Notes under the pieces: model-generated
Database searches by the model: none
Told to the model about the DNA's origin: nothing
Seen by the model: only the letters and a program-made list of their open reading frames with translations
Made by a program: the position numbers and the translations under genes
Shown: positions 50,010 through 60,333 of the stretch, in pieces
Layout: each line of letters begins with the position of its first letter
Numbering within the stretch: the first letter of the stretch is position 1
Source of the DNA: Diplonema japonicum
Taxonomy: Eukaryota; Euglenozoa; Diplonemea; Diplonemida; Diplonemidae
NCBI GenBank assembly: GCA_964019335.1
Contig: OZ025746.1
Coordinates: forward strand, 186,001-250,000
Reading direction: 5' to 3'
DNA: 64,000 bases

Positions 50010-51629
50010 TTAGTTGCATGCCCCTGAGGGGTTGTTGGAGCAGGTGCAGTCCTGCTCAGGGCAGACAGCAGGGTCGACCGTCTCCGAGAAGTCCCAACCG
50101 ATGCAGTGGTAGCAGGTGATGGCGTTCCATGGGTCGTACCTCCTCTTCGACCTGAGGAGCCTGTTGTAGTTGTCCATGCTTCCCCAGTAGCGCTCCTTCC
50201 AGTCGTTCTTCGGGAAGTTGTGCTGCGGTTCGTTCCAGTACACCCAGCCTGCTCCGAAGGGGCGGATCGTGCTCTCTCCCCATGCGTCCATGTCGGCCAC
50301 CATCTGCTCCCTCTGCTCCACGGTCGCACTGTCCGCCCATGTCCCCACGCAGGTCACTTGGATGTCTGCGTTTCTCATCGCCGGCGACACAGAAGTCCTC
50401 TTCCCCTCCTCGTCGATCTTCTTCATCTCCCCGCCCAGCACGCTGCTCTGCGTGCAGAACTTCGTCATCGGAACCGTCTCCGCCTTCAACACCCACGCCG
50501 TTGTGGTCTGGATGAGGTCGAAGGCCTTCTCCGCCGACACAGACGCGGAGATGGTGTACTGGTTCCCTCCTGCAGAGGGGGCGAGAGCGTTCACAAGGTT
50601 GTAGTAGGTGTCCTCGTCGTTCTGCTGGCAGTTCCCAGGGAGAAGCCCAGGGACGCATCCCGGGAGGCTCGACACCTTCGAGATGTGCCTGTCGCAGTCG
50701 TCGCCGTAGCAGAACGCGATCATGAAGACAGGGTTCCCTGGGATGAAGCCCATCGTGAGGTAGTACCCTCCAGAATGCTTCGTTGCCCCAGAGATGAAGT
50801 CGTGGTAGCCCTGCATGACTGCAGTGGACTGCTCGGGGGATTGCGGGAAGAATGCCCCGAAGAATGTGGTAACCTTTTGGGGAGTGGGGTGCAGCTTGAT
50901 CGTCATGCTCACGGTGATACCGTAGGCGGAACCACCGCTCCCGAGGAGCGACCTGAACAGTTCCTTGTGGCTGTGTTCCGAAGCTGTCACGACCCTCCCG
51001 TTGGTGAGGACCACACGCATGGAGACAACGTGGTCCACACCTAGACCGTGCAGCCTGCTGAGGTAGCCGTGACCACCGCCGGTGGTCCACCCGTATGGGC
51101 CAACGGTGCTGTCCGCCCCCGTCGCCACGGCCCACTCCTCATAGGTCTCCTCCTTCACGAAGCCGGCGATGTCCCCCCAGGTCTGTCCGGGGCCCACAGT
51201 GATGTGCTTCTCCTCCCCTGCGTCCACGAGGGTCTTTTCGTCAAAGTTGGTCATCACGATGTGGACTGCGTTGTCGGCGATGTTCCTGACGTCCATGTGG
51301 TGCCCTGTGCTCAGCACAGAGATCCTCATGTTGTGCCACCTTGCGAAGCGGAGCGTCTTCTGGATGTCTCTGATACAGTTGGGGAACACGATCACTGCAG
51401 GCTGCGGGAGGTTCGTCCTTGTGCTGAAGGTGTACGGTGCGTACTCCGCATCACCCTTCACGTGCACCTCCCCACGGATGAAGTGCTTGAACCACATGAA
51501 CTGGCTCCCGCTGGGCCACAGCCAGTCCCCAGGAAGGCTGTACCTGTAGCCGCGGTGGTATCCGCCCCACCCCTCAGCTTCCACAATGGAGAGCGACAGA
51601 AGGGCAAGTACAGCAAGAAAGGTTTTCAT
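50010..51629 (-). CDS. Secreted FAD-linked oxidase (BBE/PCMH type), copy A
   Basis: 539 residues, ATG 51629. The signal peptide MKTFLAVLALLSLSIVEAEG is followed by an FAD-binding PCMH domain. STGHHMDVRNIADNAVHIV places a histidine where the family attaches FAD (SGGHS). TVGPYGWTTGGGHGYLSRLH aligns with the second FAD loop, but the cysteine used for a second covalent bond is Asp here, so flavinylation is probably single. The substrate domain follows, then the BBE C-terminal pattern ERYWGSMDNYNRLLRSKRRY with DPWNAITCYHCIGWD. A cysteine-rich tail (CPEQDCTCSNNPSGACN) is a local feature. Relatives oxidise sugars or alkaloids and release H2O2. Substrate unknown. Confidence 0.85.
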   Translation of the reverse strand: MKTFLAVLALLSLSIVEAEGWGGYHRGYRYSLPGDWLWPSGSQFMWFKHFIRGEVHVKGDAEYAPYTFSTRTNLPQPAVIVFPNCIRDIQKTLRFARWHNMRISVLSTGHHMDVRNIADNAVHIVMTNFDEKTLVDAGEEKHITVGPGQTWGDIAGFVKEETYEEWAVATGADSTVGPYGWTTGGGHGYLSRLHGLGVDHVVSMRVVLTNGRVVTASEHSHKELFRSLLGSGGSAYGITVSMTIKLHPTPQKVTTFFGAFFPQSPEQSTAVMQGYHDFISGATKHSGGYYLTMGFIPGNPVFMIAFCYGDDCDRHISKVSSLPGCVPGLLPGNCQQNDEDTYYNLVNALAPSAGGNQYTISASVSAEKAFDLIQTTTAWVLKAETVPMTKFCTQSSVLGGEMKKIDEEGKRTSVSPAMRNADIQVTCVGTWADSATVEQREQMVADMDAWGESTIRPFGAGWVYWNEPQHNFPKNDWKERYWGSMDNYNRLLRSKRRYDPWNAITCYHCIGWDFSETVDPAVCPEQDCTCSNNPSGACN

Positions 51630-52824
51630 ATTGTGGTGTTGCGAAACTGTGATGGTGAGCTTTTTAGTCTTTCAGTTGAAAAAGAAAAAAAAAAAAAGTA
51701 GCAGCTGGGAGGGGCACAGTGTCCCTCATTAGATACGAAAGCACAGAGAGGCAATAGAGAGGCAAGGGGAGTAGGAAGGGGTCAAAAAAAATTAAGGAAT
51801 CAAGACACGCCCGCTGTGAAAACGAAATTTCACAAAAAGAAAAAAGAAAATAAAAAAGAAAATAAAACAAAATGCATTTTCGCACGTAACTGGGGAAGGG
51901 AGGGGTCATTCCCCCCCCAAAAAAAGTGTTTTATGGGCACATGGGACACAATTTCAGATGAACAGATACGGGGGGAAATGAAAAGAGAAGAGAATCGTTA
52001 GCGCCTTCTCCCCGCTTTGTAACTTTGAGAGTGTTTGCCATTGTGACCCCCTTTTTTTATATTTTACAAACATAAAATAAATTCCTCGGCTAACATTCGG
52101 GCAAAGAAAGGAAAGAGAGTGAGTGAGTGTGAATAAAAGAAAAAAGAATCGCAAAAAGAAAGAAGAAAACAAAAGGTAATTTAATTTAAAAAAGATCGAT
52201 GCGAAGAAAAGGAAATCAGGGCTAAGAGACATTAACAAAAGGAAAAAAAAAAGGGGAACGAAGACAGAAAGGAGAAAACCTTAGAGCACGAAATGCATCT
52301 ATTGTGGCTTTCTTTTTTTTCTCTCTACTTTTTCCCTGTCATGTCTCAAACCGTGTTCTCTTTTCTTTCTTTTTTTTTTTGAATAGGCACAGAAAAAACT
52401 TTTTACTTCTCTGTCCCCACTTAGTACAACAAAAAGAGCTTTTTTTTTTATTGTGTTCTAAAGAGCAGAAATTGAGCCAAATAAAAAAGAGAAACCATAT
52501 AGTCATGAATAGTACGAAGACGAGAAAAAAAAGTGGGGGCGAAAAAAAAAAGAAAGAAGGGCTACCTCCTCCTCTTTTTTTTATTTCTTTTCCCCCCTTT
52601 TTTTCCCTTACCTTCAAATTCAACCCCCCCCCCCTCCCCCCTACACTACATTAGAAAACACATCACAACCAAAAGAGCGGGGGGGGGGGAGAAAAAAAAG
52701 AAAGTGGGACAAAAAAAAAAAGTGAGCTGGGAAAAGTGAATCAAACAAAAAAAAAACAAAGGGGGAGGGGGGAAAAAAAAGAAGAAAGAAAAACGTGGAA
52801 CGACGTGTCATGTCTTAAGATTTT
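51630..52824. other. Intergenic between the two oxidases
   Basis: 1.2 kb of purine-rich and pyrimidine-rich runs. No gene or structured repeat seen. Confidence 0.6.
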
Positions 52825-54444
52825 CTAATTGCATTCCCCCTCCGGATTGTTGGAGCAGGTGCAATTCTGCTCAGGGCAGACGGCAATATCAACATCATCA
52901 TCGTTGAAGTCCCAACCGATGCAGTGGTAGCAGGTGATGGCGTTCAAGGGGTCGTACCTCCTCTTCGACCTGAGGAGCCTGCGGTAGTTGCTCATACCGC
53001 CCCAGTAGCGCTCCTTCCAGTCGTTCTCGGGGAAGTTGTGCTGCGGTTCGTTCCAGTACACCCAACCAGTCCCGAAGGGACGGACAACGTCCTCACCCCA
53101 CTGGTCCATGTCGGCCACCATCTGCTCCCTCTGGTCAACTGTCGCGGTCTCCGCCCATGTCCCAACACACGTCAACTGAATCTCCGTGTTTCTCATCGCT
53201 GGGGCAACAGATGTGTCATCACCATCAACATCGAGATTTTTCATCTCCCCACCAAGCAGGGAGGTTTGCGTGCAGAATTTCGTCATGGGGTAGGTTTCAT
53301 CCTTCGTCACCCAAGCCGTCGTCGCCTTGATAAGGTCGTACGTCTTGTCTGCTGTTACAGAGGTTGAAACACTGTACTGAGGACCACCTGCCCCGGGGGT
53401 GATCGAGTTCAACAGAGTGTAATAATTGTTAGTGTTGTTCTGCTGGCAGTTTCCAGGGAGAAGCCCAGGGATGCAGTTAGGGAGGCTCGACACCTTCGAG
53501 ATGTGCCTGTCGCAGTCGTCGCCGTAGCAGAACGTGATCATGAAGACGGGCTTCCCTGGGATCATCCCCATTGTGAGGTAGTACCCTCCAGCGTATTTCG
53601 TTGCACCGCTCAAAAAGTTGTGGTAGCTCTGCATGACCGTGTCGTACTCCGTTGCTGACTGTGGGATGAATGCACCAAGGAATGTGGTGACCTTTTTGGG
53701 AGTGGGGTGCAGTCGGATCGTCATGCTTACAGTGATACCGTAGGCGGAACCTCCGCTTCCACGGAGGGATCTGAACAGTTCCTTGTGGCTGTGTTCCGAA
53801 GCTGTCACGACCCTCCCGTTGGTGAGGACCACACGCATGGAGACAACGTGGTCCACACCTAGACCGTACAGCCTGCTGAGGTAGCCGTGACCACCGCCGG
53901 TGGTCCACCCGTATGGGCCAACGGTGCTGTCACCGCCTGTGGCAATGGCCCATTCTTCGTTGGTAGCCTCCTGCACGTGCTTTGAAATGTCAGCGAAGGG
54001 TTGCCCGGGACCCACTTTGATGTGTTTTTCATCACCGACATCGATGATCTGCTTTTCGTTGAAGTTGTACATCACGATGTGGACTGCGTTGTCGGCGATG
54101 TTCCTGACGTCCATGTGGTGCCCCGTGCTCAGCACAGAGATTCTCATGTTGTGCCACCTTGCGAAGCGGAGCGTCTTCTGGATGTCTCTGATACAGTTGG
54201 GGTACACCATCATTGCGGGTTTCGGTGTGTTGGTTCTGGTGCTGAAGGTGTACGGCAGGTAGCCGTCGTCGCCTTTCAGGTAGACATCGCCACCCACGGT
54301 TTTCTTGAACCATTCCATCTTCGACTGGCTCGGCCATAGCCAGTCACCCGGGAGACTGTACCTGTAGCCGTGGTAGAAGCCTCCCCACGCTTCAGCACCC
54401 CCAGTGAGGGCCAGAAGCATGCTGGCGAGCAGCAGAGCTTTCAT
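52825..54444 (-). CDS. Secreted FAD-linked oxidase (BBE/PCMH type), copy B
   Basis: 539 residues from ATG 54444 (MKALLLASMLLALTGGAEAW). The frame upstream is a poly-A leader. Same architecture and length as copy A, with many substitutions between them (YNFNEKQIIDVGDEKH for TNFDEKTLVDAGEEKH), so this pair is older than the sulfatase pair or less homogenised. Stretches such as NCIRDIQKTLRFARWHN and GVDHVVSMRVVLTNGRVV are identical. The putative flavinylation histidine (STGHHMD), the Asp-free loop GGDSTVGPYGWTTGGGHG and the cysteine tail are kept. Confidence 0.85.
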   Translation of the reverse strand: MKALLLASMLLALTGGAEAWGGFYHGYRYSLPGDWLWPSQSKMEWFKKTVGGDVYLKGDDGYLPYTFSTRTNTPKPAMMVYPNCIRDIQKTLRFARWHNMRISVLSTGHHMDVRNIADNAVHIVMYNFNEKQIIDVGDEKHIKVGPGQPFADISKHVQEATNEEWAIATGGDSTVGPYGWTTGGGHGYLSRLYGLGVDHVVSMRVVLTNGRVVTASEHSHKELFRSLRGSGGSAYGITVSMTIRLHPTPKKVTTFLGAFIPQSATEYDTVMQSYHNFLSGATKYAGGYYLTMGMIPGKPVFMITFCYGDDCDRHISKVSSLPNCIPGLLPGNCQQNNTNNYYTLLNSITPGAGGPQYSVSTSVTADKTYDLIKATTAWVTKDETYPMTKFCTQTSLLGGEMKNLDVDGDDTSVAPAMRNTEIQLTCVGTWAETATVDQREQMVADMDQWGEDVVRPFGTGWVYWNEPQHNFPENDWKERYWGGMSNYRRLLRSKRRYDPLNAITCYHCIGWDFNDDDVDIAVCPEQNCTCSNNPEGECN

Positions 54445-54762
54445 TTTTTTTTTTTTTTTTTTTTTTTTGAAAAGGCTGTTTTCTTTTTGTTTTGGAGCAC
54501 AGTTTGGAACAAGTAAAAATGCAAAGATGTGAATACGTTTGGTTGACAACTTATCTTATAACAATCGGCAATTTTCTGCAGGTAAGCTACAGAGATGAAC
54601 AATTTCTATCTTTTTTTTTTATTGTGTGCTTAGATCTGTCCTCCCGCATTGTGAGAGAGCCCAAGAAGGAGATAAAGCAAGAAGAAGAGCCATCACTCTG
54701 TTCATTCATAAGAATAACTCGAAGCGCCAATAGCACGCACTTCCCCCCCCGATTTGTTGGTT
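54445..54762. other. Intergenic
   Basis: 318 bases between sulfatase B and oxidase B. The minus strand has a 22-base A run just before the oxidase ATG, and AACAG and TACCTGCAG words upstream. No gene. Confidence 0.5.
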
Positions 54763-56280
54763 TTACTCACTAGCTTCAGTTCCAGGGTAGTTGGGGCTGT
54801 AAGTCTGCCCTTTGGTCCTCTGCTGGAGGACACCATCCTTGACCCAGACGGGGCCCCTCTGCTCCTGTTCAAACTGGTTGACCATGCGCTGCCTCCAAAG
54901 GGAGAGCTGTTGCTGGTACTCTGGGGAGGTGGAGAGCTCCCTGAGCTCGTGGGGGTCGGCTGTGATGTTGAAGAGCTGCTCGGCTGGGAAGAAGGCGTTG
55001 AAGACGTACTTCATTCTCCCGTCCGTGAGGGCGTTCCAGTGGTTGGTCTCGTTGTAGCAGGTGGAGTGCTCCAGGTCCAGCCACTCCCTCCACTGCGGAG
55101 GGCAGCCTGCCCTCGTGCTGTCGACGAAGCAGAGCAGCGACGCCCCGTCCACGGTCGGAGCCGCCGCCGCCCCCGCCGCGTCCAGCATCGTCGGGAACAC
55201 GTCTCGCAGCTCCACCACCGCATCAGGGACCACCGTCCCCCTCGCGATCCCCGCCTTCATGCTGCTGGGCCACCTCACGATCATCGGGACGTGTGCCGAC
55301 AGCTCGTAAGGGTACCCCTTCCGCCAGTGGTAGTGGTCCCCCTGCCCGTCCCCGTGGTCCGACGTCCACAGCACCACCGTCTCCTCCAAGAACCCGTTCG
55401 CCTCCAGTGCCCCGTAGATCTTCCCCACCCACTCGTCCACGAACCGCACCGACCCGTAGTAGCCCCTCCGCGACACCGTGAGGTTCGGCTCCGGCATCAA
55501 CCCACACCAAGCGTCAGCGTTTTGAGGCCCGCATCCCACCCCCTTGAACATGGTGTCCCACCCGTCCTCTGCCGTGTAGATGGGCGGGAGGTCCGCAGCC
55601 GTCACGTTGTCGTAGATCCGCGCAGGCGGGTCGTACGGAGAGTGCGGTCGGTGGAACGACACCTTCAAGAACCAGCTCCCGTTGATCGACGTCCGCGCCT
55701 TGTTCAGGAACTCCACAGCAAGGCGGCCCGTCCACGCAGTCGGGTGCAGCGACTCGTTGTAGACATAAGGCGCACCGTTCCAAGAGTTCATGTCGAGGGT
55801 GGGCCACCCGTCCTCGGGGATCTTGCCGGGCATCTCTTGCTCGAACCACTGGTGGTACTGGTCAGGCTCCGTGGGCTTGCCATCGTAAAGAGTAGTAGTC
55901 TGGTACCCGTGAGGCACACCGTCCTCGGACGTGGTGTTCCAGCCGAAGTGGTCCTTCCCGATGGAGTGTGTGCTGTAGCCAGCGGCGGCAAGGGAGCGAG
56001 GCATCTCAACAGGGTACCTTGGGGCAACAACACCGTAGCCAAGCATTCCGTGGTTCCATGGTTTCTGGCCTGTGAGGAGGGCTGCTCTTGCAGGGGTACA
56101 GGTGGGTGTGCTTGTGTAAGCCTTTGCGAACTTAACCCCCTCGTCTGCCAGCCTGTCGATGTTGGGTGTCCCGGCACCGTGAGCACCGATCGCATCCCAC
56201 CTCATCTGGTCCGCCATCATGAATAGCAAGTTCGGCCGTCCAGCGGCAGCCAAAGCCGCTATCCCCAAGAGGATCGACAT
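54763..56280 (-). CDS. Secreted sulfatase, copy B
   Basis: 505 residues, ATG 56280. Formylglycine motif CTPAR at 61-65, metal-site residues and signal peptide as in copy A. Over about 1 kb at the 3' side (54783-55790 against 47476-48480) I see no nucleotide difference by eye, including third positions. Then about 130 bases differ strongly (NTTSEDGVPHGYQTT, DGKPTEPDQYHQWFEQ), and the 5' 340 bases are again nearly identical. It ends NYPGTEASE. This is a recent duplication or conversion with one variable island near the substrate pocket. Its plus strand is also open for 490 codons, which I treat as a shadow. Confidence 0.92.
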   Translation of the reverse strand: MSILLGIAALAAAGRPNLLFMMADQMRWDAIGAHGAGTPNIDRLADEGVKFAKAYTSTPTCTPARAALLTGQKPWNHGMLGYGVVAPRYPVEMPRSLAAAGYSTHSIGKDHFGWNTTSEDGVPHGYQTTTLYDGKPTEPDQYHQWFEQEMPGKIPEDGWPTLDMNSWNGAPYVYNESLHPTAWTGRLAVEFLNKARTSINGSWFLKVSFHRPHSPYDPPARIYDNVTAADLPPIYTAEDGWDTMFKGVGCGPQNADAWCGLMPEPNLTVSRRGYYGSVRFVDEWVGKIYGALEANGFLEETVVLWTSDHGDGQGDHYHWRKGYPYELSAHVPMIVRWPSSMKAGIARGTVVPDAVVELRDVFPTMLDAAGAAAAPTVDGASLLCFVDSTRAGCPPQWREWLDLEHSTCYNETNHWNALTDGRMKYVFNAFFPAEQLFNITADPHELRELSTSPEYQQQLSLWRQRMVNQFEQEQRGPVWVKDGVLQQRTKGQTYSPNYPGTEASE

Positions 56281-57010
56281 GTTTTTCTCGTGTGTGAAAA
56301 CCTTTTTTTTTTCTTTTTTTTTTTTCGAACTGGTGAATCAGAAGGGCACTAATATCTGTTTCGCGCCCTGTTCAGGACGTTGAACACAAGAAATAATACA
56401 GACACAGTGCGACTGCCTTGAAAGACAAAATTGAGATCAATGCACATCGCTTAGCAGTCAGCCAGCTAAGTTATCGATAAAAAAGAAAACTGACGTGTGT
56501 GAAATGTGTAATCAAGTGCCTGAACTGTGTCTAAATAACCCAGGTTCTTTCCTAATATGAGCGTGGAGTGTCAACTGGGATTTCTTTCTTTTTTTTTTTT
56601 TTTTGAAATCGACCCGATTGACCAGGTTTAAGAGATATATGGGGCGTTATATAAAAAAAAAAAATAAAAGAATTAACTAATGTTTCCGAAGAATAAAAAA
56701 GGGGGGGAGGGGACGGGCAGGGATTTCTTCTTTCTTATTTTTTTTGTTGTCTTTCTTCTTTTTTTTTTTGCCTTTTTTTTTTGCCTTTTTTTTTTTTTGC
56801 CTTTTTCGCTGCTACGTTTCCCTTTTTTTTTTCCCTCTTACCCCTCTCTCATTTCTTTATTATTTTTTTAAACCATTCCTACGGTAGAAAAAAAAGGGGG
56901 GAGGGGAGAGAGAGAGGGGGGGAAACACATACCGAAGAATAAGAAAGAAGGGGGAAAGACTAAAAAAAAAGGGCGTAAAAAACCCCACAAAAAGAAATAT
57001 ATAACCAGAA

Positions 57011-57048
<38 letters not shown>

Positions 57049-57194
57049 CATGGAAAGATTTTTTTTTTTTTTTCTTCAATTTTTTTTTTCTTTCAAGATT
57101 TTTTTTTTAAAGGAAAGAAACGCTGAAGTGGGAGGGTACGGATGGGACAAACACATTTTTTTTTTATTCTCTTTTTTTTTTTTGCTCTCCACGT
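56281..57194. other. Intergenic, low complexity
   Basis: 0.9 kb. 56330-56570 is ordinary A/T-rich sequence without a supported frame, then homopolymers up to the stop of the GAP-fusion gene. Confidence 0.6.
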
Positions 57195-57889
57195 TCATAA
57201 ACCTTCATCAACTTTGCACCATAGCGTGTCCCAAAACTCCAACGGCTGAGCAATCATGAATTTTGTCAGGGTGATTTCACCCTGCGTGGGCTGCGGTGGC
57301 TTCTTGGAATAGCTCACGGGAGGGGGAAACACAAAGGCTACGATAACCTCTGCCAACGTGCTTGCAGACAACCCCGTCAGAAACACATGGTGCAGAAGCA
57401 AGAAAAAATCGCAAGCTAGAGAGAGGTGTTCGGGAGGGAGTCGAAGAAGCGCGTTACTAACCCGAGCCGTAGCTGGTTCCTTCTGTGCTATGGCACCCTC
57501 AGGAAGACACAAATCAGCTCCGGCAGAGCACAATTCCATAACCTGTGGTCCAAAAACTCCCCCGCCCGGTATTTGCTGCATAAACTGCATCAACAGCCAC
57601 ACCACCTTGGGCAGACCCAACCCCGGTAGGTCCAACTGCCCCATTCCGCTTTCATCCACCTCTTCCGTTGACTTATTTAATTCTGTGAAAACCTCGCGTG
57701 ATGACAGCCCGTGGACCCCTACCCACTGTATACACTGGTATGGCAATGTGGGATAGTCCCGGTTTTGCTGGTCAGCTCGCCGCATTACGTCTTCGAATTT
57801 TAAGCCGATTTGAGAGGCTGCAGCCACGCCCCCGCAGGATTTAATGAGACTTTCAGCAGCGGGGAATCTTCTGGGGTCGATCTAAAAAT

Positions 57890-57929
<40 letters not shown>

Positions 57930-59764
57930 CCCATACTTTCAACTCCTCCACCAAGGACGGGAGAGATTGTATGTGTCCCAGCCTCACCCCGTTTCTTCCA
58001 CCGATCGGGTGCAGCATCCCGAGCATCCCCTTTATCCAGAACGTTGGGTACAGGATGTACATAGCCCTTAGATTCCGGGTGTATTTTCGAGGGAGGTCCT
58101 ATTTTTTTTTTTTTTTGAAAAAAAAAAAAAAAAAATACCGATTCATAGATTTTCCGCAACCAGTTATAAGCGGGCTTCACAGCGGAGTAGCCGAGATGGG
58201 GGTCGGTTATAAATGTTATAATGTATGGGGATCGCGAGATTCCGTCCATTCTAAAAAAAAAAAGTTTTTTTTTTTCTTTTTTTTTTTTTTCCATACAATT
58301 TCGCGAAGAAGAGAAGCATGTTACGGTCGTCGGAGTAATCTGCGGGCATTCTGCCGACGGTCAGCTGAATGACCGTCGTTCTTTCACGGTTCATGCCGCA
58401 GACGTTTAGATACCTTGTTCGAGATATGGCGTTCAAAGAATCTGCCACAACACCCAACGGGCGATGCGCTTCCTGCATAATGCAACGATACCGCTCAACC
58501 AAATCTTCTGGATCCGGATCCGTTTCGTGCCGGAGGTAGTGAACAAAATTCTGCTTTGGAATCAATGAAAATGTAAGCTGCGGCGGTGGCGGCGGCAACA
58601 ACGCCAACAATTTCTGTGGAACAAAATGACTATCCGCCAATGGTGAGAGGTGCCCGATGTGCTTAAACAAACACGAAAACGCATGGTGCAGCTCAATGTG
58701 AACCAAATGGCAAGAGCTCAAAACAGATTTCATCGCTTCAGGCGTTTGATGAGGAGTTGGTGTTGAGTATTTGAAAGGTCTTATGGGTGACCCTTGAACC
58801 GTCTCCGGGCTCGCGAATCGTAGCAGCAATGATTTCAACCGCCCGCTTTCTTTTTCGAAGGCCCGGTTCAGCTTGAGATACACACAGTTAGTCTCTTCAA
58901 ATCTTGTTTTGTTCACGAATTTTTGCAGAACTCTGCTGAAAGCGATCAATGATCTCCTGCCGGTGCACCCTGGGTTGCTGAAACTTTCATCAGTGAGATC
59001 CAAAGCATCGAGAATTCCATAACGCTCGGGAACTACGAGACTCGGCGTCAAGCATCGAAGCATTAGGTACGATGAGATCATGAAGCTTGCGTCTCCATTG
59101 CAACGCGCTCCTCTGTTTGTTATTATTATTATTATTATTTTTTTTTTTGTACTACTACATACATCTTCGCGATCTGTTGGCAGACCAATCGTAGGTAATA
59201 CGGCGCCCCGTCGATCGCATCCTCGAACGCCTTTAAAAATTTTTCCAACACCTCCAACAAAACTTCTCCGGATGCGTTGAGCTGTTCTTCTGAAACGCGT
59301 GATTCGTCTAGTTCCACAGGCGGCCCTTCATACTCCGTAAGAAAAAATTTTACGATGGGGCCTGCCACCGTGCAGATGTACTCTTTAGAGTGCGTTTGGG
59401 AGAATGAGTCGAGTATTTTGCTTAGAACGGTGGTTTGTCGCAGGAAGGTTCTGGTTTTTTCGATGCTGCCTCCCGTGCGGAATGAGTCCGGGGTCCGTCC
59501 TACCTCGAACGCGAAAAAAATATAAGTCATGTTCAGAAAAACTCGGAAATGCAGTGCCATCACGGTGAGGCAGCGAGCCCACAAATCGAGGTCTGTCGGT
59601 GCCGGGGGGTCTTTGAACAGGCAGTACAAAAACTCAAGCTGGCCTGAAATGTATATAGTGACATCCTCGTAGCTTCTTACTTCGGCGGCCACCCCTTGCT
59701 GCTCCTGGTCTTTGCTTGACTGCACGTCATCCTCATTTAGAATAACAGGAGGGAGCGTCTTCAT
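57195..59764 (-). CDS. RasGAP-BCH-RhoGAP fusion protein, 5 exons
   Basis: Exons 59764-59163, 59112-58297, 58250-58139, 58098-57937 and 57881-57195 give 792 residues from the ATG at 59764 (MKTLPPVILNEDD). RasGAP (about 130-330): TFLRQTTVLSKILDSF matches the FLR-x-N-x-LAxK arginine-finger motif, and SSYLMLRCLTPSLVVPE matches FLRFxxPAxVxPE. A CRAL-TRIO-like BCH domain follows (PAYNWLRKIYESDLPRKYTR, then NLRAMYILYPTFWIKGML), as in ARHGAP1. The C-terminal RhoGAP reads PYQCIQWVGVHGLSSREVF, LGLPKVVWLLMQFMQ and LPPEHLSLACDFFLLLHHV, but the catalytic GIFR is EVFT, so the arginine is missing. Introns of 50, 46, 40 and 55 nt all restore family-like sequence. A regulator of Ras-type GTPases that also binds Rho-type ones without catalysis is the inference. 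Confidence 0.85.
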
Positions 59765-59912
59765 GGTGGTTTTTCCCCACCTCCTCCCTTCCCTTTTTTT
59801 TGGGGGGGGTTGCTGGTTTGCAGAAAAGAAGAAGACGAGAAAAAAAAAAAAGAAAAAAAAAAAAACACTATGCATGGAACACTTCTTCCGTTTTTTCTTC
59901 TTCTTGTTTTTT

Positions 59913-60299
59913 TCACTTCTCATCCAGCACTTCGATTCCTTTAAAATCAGGCCGTTGAGTGGCAATCCAGTTCTTTGCCTCCCACGCCTTCCAGTTCCCG
60001 TCCTTTCTGAATTGCCTCCATTTTTCTATCCAACGAATCTTTTTTTTTTTTTTTTTTTTCTTCCCCTCAACACACCTGAGCAGGGTACCCATATTTGTCC
60101 CATTTCTGGTGATAAAATGGCTCGCCAGCTTTAACACCCCTGTTTTTTTTTTTTTTTTATTTATTTTTTTTTTTTTTTTAATTTGCTCGCCCCCTTTCAT
60201 ACTTGAAATCATCATATAAAAACTCCGCCCTGTTCAAGGGATGTCCGTACAAACTCCATTCTCGGGGAATATGCGGGTTGGGTCTGGAAGCAATTTTGG

Positions 60300-60333
<34 letters not shown>

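Noticed and set aside
50106-51044. 312-codon plus-strand frame and a 359-codon alternative minus frame over the oxidase
   Set aside because: Both are shadows of the FAD oxidase frame, which shows family motifs throughout.
54754-56226. 490-codon open frame on the plus strand
   Set aside because: It is the exact antisense of sulfatase B. The GC-rich third positions of the real gene remove stops on the other strand, and its Arg/Pro/Val-rich translation matches nothing.
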